From JACIYW01 sp014359745 (GTDB lineage: Bacteria; Pseudomonadota; Alphaproteobacteria; Rhodobacterales; Rhodobacteraceae): DNA of 64,000 nt. Below the pieces are notes generated by a model. That model ran no database searches. It had not been told where the DNA came from and saw only the letters and a program-made list of their open reading frames with translations. Made by a program: the position numbers and the translations under genes. The stretch covers positions 186,001 through 250,000 of the forward strand of contig JBNPWE010000004.1 of NCBI GenBank assembly GCA_050433985.1, given 5' to 3'. Positions within the stretch are counted from its first letter, which is position 1, and the number at the start of each line of letters is the position of its first letter. This document shows positions 6,275-14,856 of this stretch, one piece after another.

Positions 6275-7888
6275 GTGACCAAACCGCGCGCGCGCGATGA
6301 TCCGCATGATCTGTTCATCATCGGCGGTGGCATCAATGGCTGCGGCATTGCCCGCGATGCGGCGGGGCGCGGCCTGTCGGTGATGCTGGCGGAGATGGGC
6401 GATCTGGCCTCGGCCACCTCGTCGGCCTCGACCAAGCTGTTTCACGGCGGGCTGCGCTATCTGGAATATTTCGAGTTCCGGCTGGTGCATGAGGCGTTGG
6501 TGGAACGCGAGGTGCTGTTGCGCGCGATGCCGCACATAAGCTGGCCGATGCGCTTTGTGCTGCCCTATCACGGCGATATGCGGTTCGAGGTTGGCACGCC
6601 GGTGTCGCGGCTTGTGACCGCCGTCATGCCCTGGATGCGGGGGCGGCGGCCGGCCTGGATGATCCGGCTGGGGTTGTTTCTGTATGACCATCTGGGCGGG
6701 CGCAAGATCCTGCCCGCGACCACGACCCTTGATCTGAAAACCGATCCCGCCGGGCGCGCCCTGCAAGGCCGGTTCACCAAGGCGTTCGAATATTCCGATT
6801 GCTGGGTCGATGATGCGCGGCTTGTCGCGCTGAATGCCCGCGATGCCGCTGAACGGGGCGCGGTGATCGCGCCGCGCACCAAGGTTGTGGCAGCTTATGT
6901 CGAGGGCGGGATCTGGCGCATCCGCCTGCAAGACAGCGTAACCGGCGCGTTGCATCACGCCTGTGCAAGGATGCTGATCAATGCCGCCGGGCCATGGGTG
7001 GGCCGGGTGATCCACGATACCCTGCATTCCGACAGCCCCGACCATGTGCGCCTGGTGCGCGGCAGCCATATCGTCACCCGCAGGCTGTTCGATCACGACA
7101 AATGCTATTTCCTGCAAGGCAGTGACGGGCGCATCATCTTTGCCATCCCGTATGAGCAGGATTTCACCCTGATCGGCACCACCGATGCCGATCATGCAGA
7201 TCCCGATGAAAAACCCGCCTGCACCGCGGATGAGGTAGCGTATCTGTGCGCCTTCGCGTCAACCTATTTCGCGCGCCCGGTGGTGCCGGGTGATGTGGTC
7301 TGGTCCTATTCCGGGGTGCGGCCGCTTCATGATGACGGCGCCAAATCGGCCACCGCCGCCACCCGCGATTATGTGCTGAAGGTGGAAACGGGCGCGGGCG
7401 CGCCGGTGCTTTCGGTGTTTGGCGGCAAGATCACCACCTACCGCCGCCTGGCCGAGGCGGCGCTTGATCAGGTCGCCGCGCATCTGCCCAAGGTGGCGGG
7501 GCCGTGGACTGCGGGCGCGCCCCTGCCCGGCGGGGATTTTGCGGTGGACGGGGTGGCGGCGCTGATCGACGGGTTGTGCGCGCGCTATCCGTTCCTGACC
7601 CGCGAATGGGCCGCGCGCCTGACCCGCGCCTATGGCACCGAGGCGGGCGCGATCCTGGGCAGGGCGCGCGCTGCCGCCGATCTGGGCCGGGATTTCGGTG
7701 CGACGCTCTCCGAGGCAGAGCTGCGCTGGCTGATGGGTCGGGAATTTGCGCGAACCGCCGAAGATGTGGTCTGGCGGCGATCAAAACTCGGCCTGCGGAT
7801 GAACGCGGGCCAGATCGCGGCGCTTGACCGATGGATGGCCGATGCGATCAGCCGATCAGACGCGACGCCGCCTGACCCGGCCGGGTGA
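6275..7888 (+). CDS. glpD: Glycerol-3-phosphate dehydrogenase (FAD-dependent)
   Basis: GlpD oxidises sn-glycerol-3-phosphate to DHAP at the membrane and passes electrons to quinone. The 537-residue protein opens with the dinucleotide fold DLFIIGGGINGCGIARDAAG, followed by the DAO-family signature SSASTKLFHGGLRYLEYFE. Further conserved stretches are INAAGPWV, RLVRGSHIV, and FAIPYEQDFTLIGTTD followed by VWSYSGVRPL, and the C-terminal DAO_C region. The start is GTG at 6275, with AAGG a short way upstream. No other glp gene is adjacent. Its 3' end overlaps the convergent lldD gene by 41 bases. Confidence 0.95.
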   Translation: MTKPRARDDPHDLFIIGGGINGCGIARDAAGRGLSVMLAEMGDLASATSSASTKLFHGGLRYLEYFEFRLVHEALVEREVLLRAMPHISWPMRFVLPYHGDMRFEVGTPVSRLVTAVMPWMRGRRPAWMIRLGLFLYDHLGGRKILPATTTLDLKTDPAGRALQGRFTKAFEYSDCWVDDARLVALNARDAAERGAVIAPRTKVVAAYVEGGIWRIRLQDSVTGALHHACARMLINAAGPWVGRVIHDTLHSDSPDHVRLVRGSHIVTRRLFDHDKCYFLQGSDGRIIFAIPYEQDFTLIGTTDADHADPDEKPACTADEVAYLCAFASTYFARPVVPGDVVWSYSGVRPLHDDGAKSATAATRDYVLKVETGAGAPVLSVFGGKITTYRRLAEAALDQVAAHLPKVAGPWTAGAPLPGGDFAVDGVAALIDGLCARYPFLTREWAARLTRAYGTEAGAILGRARAAADLGRDFGATLSEAELRWLMGREFARTAEDVVWRRSKLGLRMNAGQIAALDRWMADAISRSDATPPDPAG

Positions 7889-8987
7889 TGCCGATCTGCA
7901 CCATGTTGGCGATCAGATCCTCGCGCAGGATATGCACCAGATGCGCCGCGCCGCGCGCCCCGAACGCCCCCAGCGCATAGTGAAACGCCCGCCCCAGCAT
8001 CACATAATCCGCCCCCCGCGCGAAACCGCGCAGAATATCAAGGCCGGTTTCCACGCCACTGTCGAAGATCAGCGGATAATCGGCCCCCACCGCCGCGCGC
8101 ACCTCTGGCAGCACCTCGATCGCCGCGGGCGCGCCGTCGAACTGCCGCCCGGTGTGGTTCGAGACCCAGACCGCATCAACCCCCGCATCGCGCAGCCGCA
8201 CCGCCACCTCGGGTTCCAGAACCCCCTTGACGATCATCGGCCCGTCCCATTCGGCCCGCGTCGTGGCCAGATACTCCCAATCCGGGGCGGCGCGCAAAAG
8301 ATAGCCCGCGTGCCCGGTCGAAGGGGCGTTTTTATCGACCTTGAGGTATTCTTCCATCAACCGCAGCCGTGGCGTGCCGTTTTTCAGGGTCCGCAGCGAC
8401 CAGTCCGGGCAGAGCGCCATCTGCCACAACATCAAGGGCGTCAGCTTTGGTGGAATCGCCAGTTGCGCGCGGCGCTGGCGTTCGCGGCGCGAGGGGCCGG
8501 GCACATCCACCGTCAGCACCAGCGTGTGAAAGCCGCTTTGCCTGGCGCGGCGCAGCAGATCGCGGCGGATATCGGGATCGGTGGGCGGGTAAAGCTGAAA
8601 CCAGCCGCGATCCCCGGCCAGCGGCCCGATTTCCTCGGGCAGGCGGGTGGCGACGGTCGACAGGCCGTAAGGGATGCGTTCGGCCACCGCCAGACGCCCC
8701 AGCGCCTGTTCCGCCCCCGGCCAGATCAGCCCCGACATGCCCACCGGCGCGATCCCGAAGGGCAGCGCCTGTTCCTGCCCCAGAAACGGCGTCGCAAGAT
8801 CGGGCACGATCTTGCCCCGAAGCGCCGCGGGGCGAAAACTGATCGCATCGAGGGCGGCGCGGTTGCGCCGTTTTACCGCCTCGGTTCCCGTGGCGCTGTC
8901 GACATATTCCCAGACGAAATGCGGTACGCGCCGTTTGCAGGTGGCGCGCAGATCGGTCAGGGCGGGGTGGGTCAGGTCAAGATCCAT
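7848..8987 (-). CDS. lldD: FMN-dependent alpha-hydroxy-acid dehydrogenase (L-lactate dehydrogenase type)
   Basis: A 379-residue member of the FMN-dependent hydroxyacid oxidase/dehydrogenase family (LldD, glycolate oxidase, mandelate dehydrogenase), most likely oxidising L-lactate to pyruvate. Visible landmarks are PFGIAPVGMSGLIWPGAE, STVATRLPEEI, WFQLYPPTD, LVLTVDVPGPSRRER, MIVKGVLEPE, then SNHTGRQFDGAPAAIEVLPE with the catalytic His, and FDSGVETGLDILRGFARGAD. The usual SNHGGR reads SNHTGR here, and Roseobacter homologues also vary at this position. Substrate is not certain. An upstream frame extends to 9041, but MDLDLTHPAL at 8987 is the natural start. It overlaps glpD tail to tail. Confidence 0.85.
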   Translation of the reverse strand: MDLDLTHPALTDLRATCKRRVPHFVWEYVDSATGTEAVKRRNRAALDAISFRPAALRGKIVPDLATPFLGQEQALPFGIAPVGMSGLIWPGAEQALGRLAVAERIPYGLSTVATRLPEEIGPLAGDRGWFQLYPPTDPDIRRDLLRRARQSGFHTLVLTVDVPGPSRRERQRRAQLAIPPKLTPLMLWQMALCPDWSLRTLKNGTPRLRLMEEYLKVDKNAPSTGHAGYLLRAAPDWEYLATTRAEWDGPMIVKGVLEPEVAVRLRDAGVDAVWVSNHTGRQFDGAPAAIEVLPEVRAAVGADYPLIFDSGVETGLDILRGFARGADYVMLGRAFHYALGAFGARGAAHLVHILREDLIANMVQIGITRPGQAASRLIG

Positions 8988-9103
8988 AGCCTGGTTATAA
9001 GCTGCGTCCTGACGCGCGCAATGGGCAGAAATACCCGGCAAATCCGGAACATTGCACGAACAACTGCTTTATCTCGGGCGCGATCCGGGCTACATTCGCG
9101 GGC

Positions 9104-11482
9104 ATGAGCACCCATGACGAACAAGACGCGTTTGAAGCCGCCGCCATCCCCCTTTCGGCGCGCGCCATGGCCGCGCGGCCCGCACCCTATCTTGACGGGC
9201 TGAACCCCGAACAGCGCGCGGGTGTCGAGGCGCTGGATGGCCCGGTCCTGATGCTTGCGGGGGCGGGCACCGGCAAGACGCGGGCGCTGACCGCGCGCAT
9301 CGTGCATCTTTTGAACACCGGCCGCGCCCGCCCCAACGAGGTGCTGGCGGTTACCTTTACCAACAAGGCCGCGCGCGAAATGAAGAACCGCGTCGGCGCG
9401 ATGCTGGGCCACAGCATCGAAGGCATGCCCTGGCTGGGCACCTTTCACGCGATCTGCGTGAAACTGTTGCGCCGCCATGCCGAACTGGCCGGGCTGAAAT
9501 CCAACTTTACCATCCTTGACACCGATGATCAGGTCCGCCTGCTGAAACAGTTGATCGCGGCCGAGAATATCGATGAAAAGCGCTGGCCCGCGCGGCTGCT
9601 GGCAGGCATCATCGACAACTGGAAAAACCGCGCCTGGACGCCCACCAAGGTGCCCGCCGCCGAAGTCGGCGCCTTCAACAATCGCGGCACCGAACTTTAC
9701 GCCGCCTATCAGCAACGCCTGCGCGATCTGAACGCCTGCGATTTCGGCGATCTGCTGCTGCACATGGTCACGATATTTCAGGCGCACCCCGATATTCTGG
9801 AACAATATCAGCGCTGGTTCAAATTCATCCTGGTCGATGAATATCAGGACACCAATGTCGCGCAATATCTGTGGCTGCGGCTTCTGGCGCGGGGGCACCG
9901 CAACATCTGCTGCGTGGGCGATGACGACCAGTCGATCTATGGCTGGCGCGGCGCCGAGGTGGGCAATATCCTGCGGTTCGAGGCGGATTTCCCCGGCGCG
10001 CATGTGGTGCGGCTGGAACAGAATTACCGATCGACCGAACATATCCTGGCGGCCGCCTCGGCGGTGATCGCGGGCAATCAGGGGCGGCTGGGCAAGACCC
10101 TGTGGACAGCGGCCAAGGGCGGCGAAAAGCTGCGCCTGATCGGCCATTGGGACGCCGAGGAAGAAGCCCGCTGGATCGGCGAAGAGGTCGAGGCGCTGGA
10201 ACGCGGCACCCGTGGCAGTGATCCCGTCAGCCCCGACGGAATGGCGATATTGGTGCGCGCCAGCCACCAGATGCGCGCGTTCGAGGATCGGTTCCTGACC
10301 ATCGGCCTGCCTTACCGGGTGATCGGCGGGCCACGGTTCTATGAACGGCTGGAAATTCGCGATGCCATGGCCTATTTCCGCCTGGTCACCAGCCCCGCCG
10401 ACGATCTGGCGTTCGAACGCATCGTCAACACCCCCAAACGCGGCCTTGGCGACAAGGCGCAGCAGACCATCCAGCGCGCCGCGCGCGATGCGGGCGTGAC
10501 GCTGCTGGAAGGCGCGCGGCGCGTGGTGGCCGAGGGGGCGATCACCGGCAAGGGGGCTGCGCAATTGCGCCAGCTTGTCGCCCAGATCGACCGTTGGCAC
10601 GCGCTGGCCGGGCAGCCGGGGCAAAGCCATGTTGAGATGGCCGAACAGATCCTTGACGACAGCGGCTATACCGCCATGTGGCAGGCCGACAAGACGCCCG
10701 AGGCGCCGGGGCGGCTGGAAAACCTCAAGGAACTGGTCAAGGCGCTGGAAGGGTTCGAGAACCTGCAAGGGTTTCTGGAACATGTCGCGCTGATCATGGA
10801 CAATGAGACCGAAGAGGCACAGCCAAAGGTGTCGATCATGACGCTACACGCCGCCAAGGGGCTGGAATTTCCGGTGGTATTCCTGCCGGGCTGGGAAGAC
10901 GGGCTCTTTCCCTCGCAACGGTCCATGGATGAAAGCGGGTTGAAGGGGCTCGAGGAAGAGCGCAGGTTGGCCTATGTCGGCATCACCCGCGCGGAACGGC
11001 TGTGCACGATTTCATTTGCCGCCAACCGGCGGGTCTACGGGCAATGGCAATCCGCCCTGCCCTCGCGCTTCATAGATGAACTGCCCGCCGAGCATGTCGA
11101 GGTGCTGACGCCGCCGGGGCTTTATGGCGGGGGCTTCGGGGCTGCAGGCATGGCGCCCGGAACCGGCGCCCGGATCGAGGATCGCGCCGCGCGCGCCGAT
11201 GCCTATAATTCGCCGGGCTGGCGGCGGATGCAGGACCGCGCGGGCGAACGCGGCGCGGGCAGCAGCGCGGGCACCGGGGCGGCAAAACAGGCGGTGATCG
11301 ATCTGGCGGCCGTGTCCAGCTTTACCGAAGGCGACCGGGTGTTCCACGTCAAGTTCGGCTATGGCAGCGTGGCGGCAATCGATGCCGACAAGCTGGACGT
11401 GGCCTTTGACAAGGCCGGGCACAAGAAACTGGTGGCGCGCTTTGTCGTGGCGGCCGATCAGGCGGATGACGTGCCGTTCTAG
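9104..11482 (+). CDS. uvrD: ATP-dependent DNA helicase UvrD/PcrA
   Basis: A superfamily 1A 3'-5' helicase for nucleotide-excision and mismatch repair. The 792-residue protein has all the SF1 motifs: AGAGTGKTRALTARI (Walker A), LAVTFTNKAAREM (Ia), ILVDEYQDTN (II), VGDDDQSIYGWRGA (III), RLEQNYRSTEHIL (IV), MTLHAAKGLEFPVVFLPG (V) and YVGITRAE (VI). The C-terminal 60 residues, with FTEGDRVFHVKFGYGSVAAI, form the Tudor-like RNA-polymerase-contact domain found in UvrD/PcrA. The ATG at 9104 follows a 115-base gap from lldD. Just beyond its stop, the decayed mobile region begins. Confidence 0.96.
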   Translation: MSTHDEQDAFEAAAIPLSARAMAARPAPYLDGLNPEQRAGVEALDGPVLMLAGAGTGKTRALTARIVHLLNTGRARPNEVLAVTFTNKAAREMKNRVGAMLGHSIEGMPWLGTFHAICVKLLRRHAELAGLKSNFTILDTDDQVRLLKQLIAAENIDEKRWPARLLAGIIDNWKNRAWTPTKVPAAEVGAFNNRGTELYAAYQQRLRDLNACDFGDLLLHMVTIFQAHPDILEQYQRWFKFILVDEYQDTNVAQYLWLRLLARGHRNICCVGDDDQSIYGWRGAEVGNILRFEADFPGAHVVRLEQNYRSTEHILAAASAVIAGNQGRLGKTLWTAAKGGEKLRLIGHWDAEEEARWIGEEVEALERGTRGSDPVSPDGMAILVRASHQMRAFEDRFLTIGLPYRVIGGPRFYERLEIRDAMAYFRLVTSPADDLAFERIVNTPKRGLGDKAQQTIQRAARDAGVTLLEGARRVVAEGAITGKGAAQLRQLVAQIDRWHALAGQPGQSHVEMAEQILDDSGYTAMWQADKTPEAPGRLENLKELVKALEGFENLQGFLEHVALIMDNETEEAQPKVSIMTLHAAKGLEFPVVFLPGWEDGLFPSQRSMDESGLKGLEEERRLAYVGITRAERLCTISFAANRRVYGQWQSALPSRFIDELPAEHVEVLTPPGLYGGGFGAAGMAPGTGARIEDRAARADAYNSPGWRRMQDRAGERGAGSSAGTGAAKQAVIDLAAVSSFTEGDRVFHVKFGYGSVAAIDADKLDVAFDKAGHKKLVARFVVAADQADDVPF

Positions 11483-11619
11483 CGCCTGTCAAGCCCAATC
11501 AGACCCGCGCCCTGACCTCAGGGCACTTCGATTTTTCACTGATTTTGGCTGATCCAAGCGATGTCGGCGTCCTTGAGTACGCACGATACCACTGACCGGC
11601 CGGGTGCGCTGTGGGGGCG

Positions 11620-11883
11620 CAGGATCTGCCCACCCCGCGCGATGTAACCCTGCCGCGCCAGAAAGCCGTCGAACCGGTTGAACAGAGCCTCGACCATGCC
11701 AGCCTGCGCCAGCCCCGCGCGATAAAGCCAGACGGTCTTGGCGTCGGGCACCCGATCCCTCAGGCCAAGGAAGCGTCCTGGCCGACAGCCGATCGCGCAG
11801 CTGATACTCGATCTGGTCGTCCGAGAGATTTCCAAAAGGTTACAGAGCGCGCCCAGCACCAGCGCCTTGAACAGTGAGGCCCC
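11620..11883 (-). pseudogene. IS5-family transposase fragment
   Basis: Reading on the minus strand gives LFKALVLGALCNLL, then GLRDRVPDAKTVWLYRAGLA, VEALFNRFDGFLARQGYIAR and GGQIL. This is the diagnostic N-terminal/central block of IS5-group transposases (typically LFKALVLQALYNLSDEQ, DRVPDAKTVWLFRE and GYIARGGQIVDA). The DDE residues that should follow are absent, because the match ends at GGQIL and unrelated sequence follows to 11536. A segment after ALCNLL is also garbled. The element is a dead remnant. Its probable outer end appears near 12811-12838, on the far side of the IS256 remnant. Confidence 0.75.
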
Positions 11884-11900
11884 GACCGCCGAGATATGGG

Positions 11901-12810
11901 CAAAAGTTGGTGACGCCTGATCAGGCGGCGGCTTGAACGTGGCGGAGCCCGTCGCGGAACTCAACCCCTTGGATGATCTCGGGCAGGCGGTTTTGGCCGT
12001 CGAGTTTGCGCCATTTCTTCTGGGCAGACATCATCAGCTTGAAGGCCATTGCCAGTCCGGTCTTTCGGCTGAGACACCCCTTGGTGCGTTTGGTGCGGTG
12101 CCGGACGGTGGCGAAGGTGCTTTCGATCGGATTTGATGTGCGGATGTGTTTGCCAGCGCTTGCGCGCGTTCCGCGGGATAGTTACAGAAGGTCGGCACGC
12201 ATCCCGGTCTTTGACCAGCTTGGCGGTCGCCTTGTCCCATTTCACGCCGTATGTTGCGACGAAGAAATCAAAGGCGACAACGGCCTTGGCCGACAACCCC
12301 TTGGCATTCGGCCCCAGCAAGGCCTCCAGCGCCTCAGTGAAATCGCCCGTGGACACGCCCTTGAGGTAAAGCCAGGGCAGCAGCTCTTCGACCGATTTCG
12401 CGCGGCGAAGATAGCGCGGCAGGATGCTGGGCGTGAAGGTGATCTTGTCTTCGCCAACGCCCCGATCCCGCACGCGCGGCACTTTCACGGGCACCGGACC
12501 GATCCCGGTCATCACCTCGCGTTCGGGTAAGTGTCCATGGCGCACCAGGCGGGCACGACCATCTTCGAGCTTTTCCTTGGAAAAGGCGTTCATGAGTGTG
12601 GCCAGTTCCGCATGGATCGCCTGTTCGATCAGCTTGCGCGCACCATCGCGTAGAACGTCCGTGAATGGGTCGGATGAAAAACCCGATGGATCGGGCAGTT
12701 GGGTGATGGTAGTCTCTGACATGTGGCATATCCCTTTCTCAGCAGAGAATTGACGGCGACTCGACACCACCATGATATGCCGCCCCTCAGGGCATCACCA
12801 ACTGTCGCGC
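11901..12810 (-). mobile_element. Degenerate IS256-family element
   Basis: Imperfect inverted repeats bound the element: CAAAAGTTGGTGACGCC at 11901-11917, and GGCATCACCAACTGTCG at 12791-12807 as its inverse (about 13 of 17 match). The only gene inside is an internally deleted, frameshifted IS256 transposase. It appears to be inserted into an IS5 element, whose parts flank it (11620-11883 and 12811-12838). The exact outer ends and any target duplication could not be fixed by eye. Confidence 0.6.
11921..12722 (-). pseudogene. IS256-family transposase, internally deleted and frameshifted
   Basis: The N-terminal part, from MSETTITQLPDP through DGARKLIEQAIHAELATLM, GHLPEREVMTGIGPVPVKVP and LYLKGVSTGDFTEALEALLG, is a standard IS256/Mutator transposase start. 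It then jumps directly to AFDFFVATYGVKWDKATAKL, which normally lies near residue 290. The segment carrying the first two catalytic Asp residues is therefore deleted. After VKDRDA the frame shifts twice. The remaining C-terminus is readable in another frame as NPIESTFATVRHRTKRTKG up to HVQAAA at 11923. It cannot encode an active transposase. Confidence 0.85.
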
Positions 12811-12838
12811 GTTTCTCCGCCATCAACGCAACAAAGCC
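12811..12838 (-). mobile_element. Probable IS5-type terminal sequence
   Basis: On the minus strand GGCTTTGTTGCGTTGATGGC resembles the GGCTTTGTTG start of IS5-group terminal repeats. It sits exactly where the interrupted host gene stops making sense and where the IS256 remnant begins. No matching repeat was found at the other end, near 11500-11620, which appears deleted. Confidence 0.45.
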
Positions 12839-13879
12839 ACTACGATCAGTGATGTCCGATGCGCCCAAGACATCCACTGAATAGCTCCGCCCCTCCCAGC
12901 CTACCGACCAGGACTCACTGCTTGGGTCGCCATTATAGAGGGCTATGACGTCCCGGCCGTCGATCTCTTGCCGTTCAATCACCTGATTCCCAGGGCCGAG
13001 GTTGCCCCAGTTCAGCATCTCGGTGAGTTCGCGGTACACCGCCAGCGTGCTCGCTTGCGACGTCTGCGGGTTGTTGAGATCGGGCAGCCGCGGCGTCAAC
13101 GTGCGCCGCCCGCCCGAGGTTGCAATCACGTATTCGGAGAAGTTGGCCGTGTCCGGGCCATCGACAAGCAGGGTGTTACCCCCGACCGTGCGGACGATCC
13201 GCACCGCGCCGAGGTCACATCCGGTTGCAAAAGTTCCGGCAGGGAACTCACCCGCCGCGTCGCCATAGTACCGGATGGCACATTGCCCGGCGCCGGTCTC
13301 TTCCACCAGATAAGGGAGCAATGCTCGGATGCAGGCCCCGGCACATTCGGTTGCGATGGAGGACGCAGGCGGGATTTCTTCGAGCTCTTCCGAGGCGCCC
13401 AGCGGAAGGGGCGGCCGCCGCCGGTCCTGCTCGTGGTCAAATCGGGCCGGCCAGGGCAGAGCGGCCTCCGGGATTTCGATCATTTCCGGGATCTCGGCAA
13501 CCGCAGCGAAGGCGCCGTCGCTTTGCAATTCACTCAGGGCGGTCCCTGCGGCGAGGATATCCAGAGGGGTTCCCGCGGCCAGGGTATCCTCGGCAGCGCG
13601 GGCCCGGGTGCCCGGTGGACAGCCCCACATTGCGGCTACAACGGCCTGTAGTTCCGTATCTGCCCTGTCGTCCTCCAGCGACAGGCCGCTGACGAGGAAC
13701 ACGCGCGGCCCGAGCCAGTCGGCGTTCGGATCAAACGCGGTGCTGGCGCCGCATGTCGCCGCCTCGCCCGCTGCGATCCGCGATCGCGCGACGATCATGT
13801 CTCCGTTCAACACCAGCCGACACTCCCCAAGTGGTCTGCCGCTTGAAGGCAAGATCGCCTGACTGTGCCAGTTGAACAA
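12839..13879 (-). pseudogene. Unrecognised protein gene cut at its 3' end by the IS insertion
   Basis: About 345 codons of coding-like sequence read FNWHSQAILPSS to SYSVDVLGASDI, then run directly into IS sequence and stop inside it. The product is acidic and probably exported or enzymatic: it has Cys residues near 20, 43 and 91, and repeats of short hydrophobic strands (AVRIVRTVGGNTLLVDGPD, RDVIALYNGDPSSESW). No family was recognised. The listed 5' end is a TTG without a ribosome binding site, and the frame stays open about 110 bases further up without an ATG, so the 5' end may also be lost. Lower GC than the flanks suggests transferred DNA. Confidence 0.5.
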
Positions 13880-14565
13880 GCGTTTTTTGCCCTGAGCGGG
13901 GTCGGTGGTCGCACAAACGCTTGCAACTGAGCGGATCGGGCCGCGAAGCGCAGCTTCCTGGCTTGGTTGCCCTGTTTTTCAGCGCGGCGGACGGACCCAC
14001 GCTGAACGGCAGGACCTGTCCCACGACATGCCGGAAGACGATGCCCGGGAACTGGGCGCCGACGGTTCTCGAAACTCACTTATGAAGAGATCGCCGCTTT
14101 GGAAGAGATCGTGTCCACGGCGTTCTCCGACAGCATTTAGCGCCCTCTGTCAGGGCAGCGGGTCCAGCCAATTCGGCAGTTTACGCAGATGCGCGCGGAT
14201 CCTGCGGGCAGGTTTGACGTTCGCACGCGCACGGTTCGAGCGGGATGCTGGCTGTCTTGCAGCCCATGTCAGCGAATAAGCTCACCACGCCGACGATCGT
14301 CTTGAACTCGCGCTGCTTGAACATGCTCCGGCTGGTGACGAACGTCTTGTCGCAGCCACTGTCTGACGTGACGGCGCGAATGACTGAGGTGCCATACCAG
14401 CTATTGAGTGCCCGCGACGGCAGGTCCCTCTACCTGGTCCGTCCCATGTGTCTGTAGGGCGTGTCGGTCCAATTATTCTGCCAGCAGACGCGGACTTCGC
14501 CGAAATCCCGCCAAAACCCGAGATTCTGCGATCAAAACATGAACATATATTGCACACTCTGACCT
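13880..14565. other. Gap in the decayed mobile region; only coding scraps
   Basis: There is no intact gene. The region has more A+T than the flanking core genes. Two short coding-like scraps are visible: 14181-14429 on the minus strand (own entry), and a plus-strand frame ending at the TAG at 14138-14140 whose last residues read KLTYEEIAALEEIVSTAFSD. The rest is not interpretable. Confidence 0.6.
14181..14429 (-). pseudogene. Unrecognised coding remnant
   Basis: An open frame of 82 codons lies between a TAG at 14430-14432 and a TAA at 14181-14183. It reads ALNSWYGTSVIRAVTSDSGC, DKTFVTSRSMFKQREFKTIV and GVVSLFADMGCKTASIPLEP. The composition looks protein-like, but the only ATG is internal (14324, leaving 47 codons) and has no clear ribosome binding site. 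I do not recognise the family. It lies 137 bases from the broken dusA end and was probably the first gene of a former island. Confidence 0.3.
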
Positions 14566-14646
14566 TCAACTTATTGTTTTTTTAAGAGCATCCGTCCGAT
14601 CCATCATCGGGGCGACCGAAAATCTGGCGTGTTCGGTGGTGTACAT
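14566..14646 (-). pseudogene. dusA: tRNA-dihydrouridine synthase A, truncated after about 19 codons
   Basis: The frame starts MYTTEHARFSVAPMMDRTD and then breaks off into ALKKTIS and a stop. RFSVAPMMDxTD is the invariant N-terminal FMN-binding opening of DusA (normally MMDWTDRHCR). The rest of the roughly 330-residue enzyme, including the catalytic Cys, is not found anywhere in the window. The break point coincides with the 5' dusA segment that dusA-specific integrases use as attachment site, so this is probably one end of an old integration. The Trp-to-Arg change at the motif suggests decay. Confidence 0.7.
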
Positions 14647-14856
14647 GGTTCTGTCTTCGACCTGTTGGTGGCGTCGCCGCCGATGTCCGGGCCGTGGCCC
14701 TATCGGACCAACGGCGCCGAACCGGTGTACCCGGCCTGCGCCCGTCGCCTTCACAGGCTCCACATGATCGATATGGGCGCGGCAGGCAAACCGCCGCGCC
14801 GCGTGCCAAAGCGCTGCGGGTTCGCTTTACGGGCCGTTACCGGAACCGGGCAGGCG

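Noticed and set aside
11601..14646. Active transposon, prophage or integrative element
   Set aside because: Both transposases lack catalytic segments, no integrase or phage structural gene is present, and dusA is not reconstituted at the other side.
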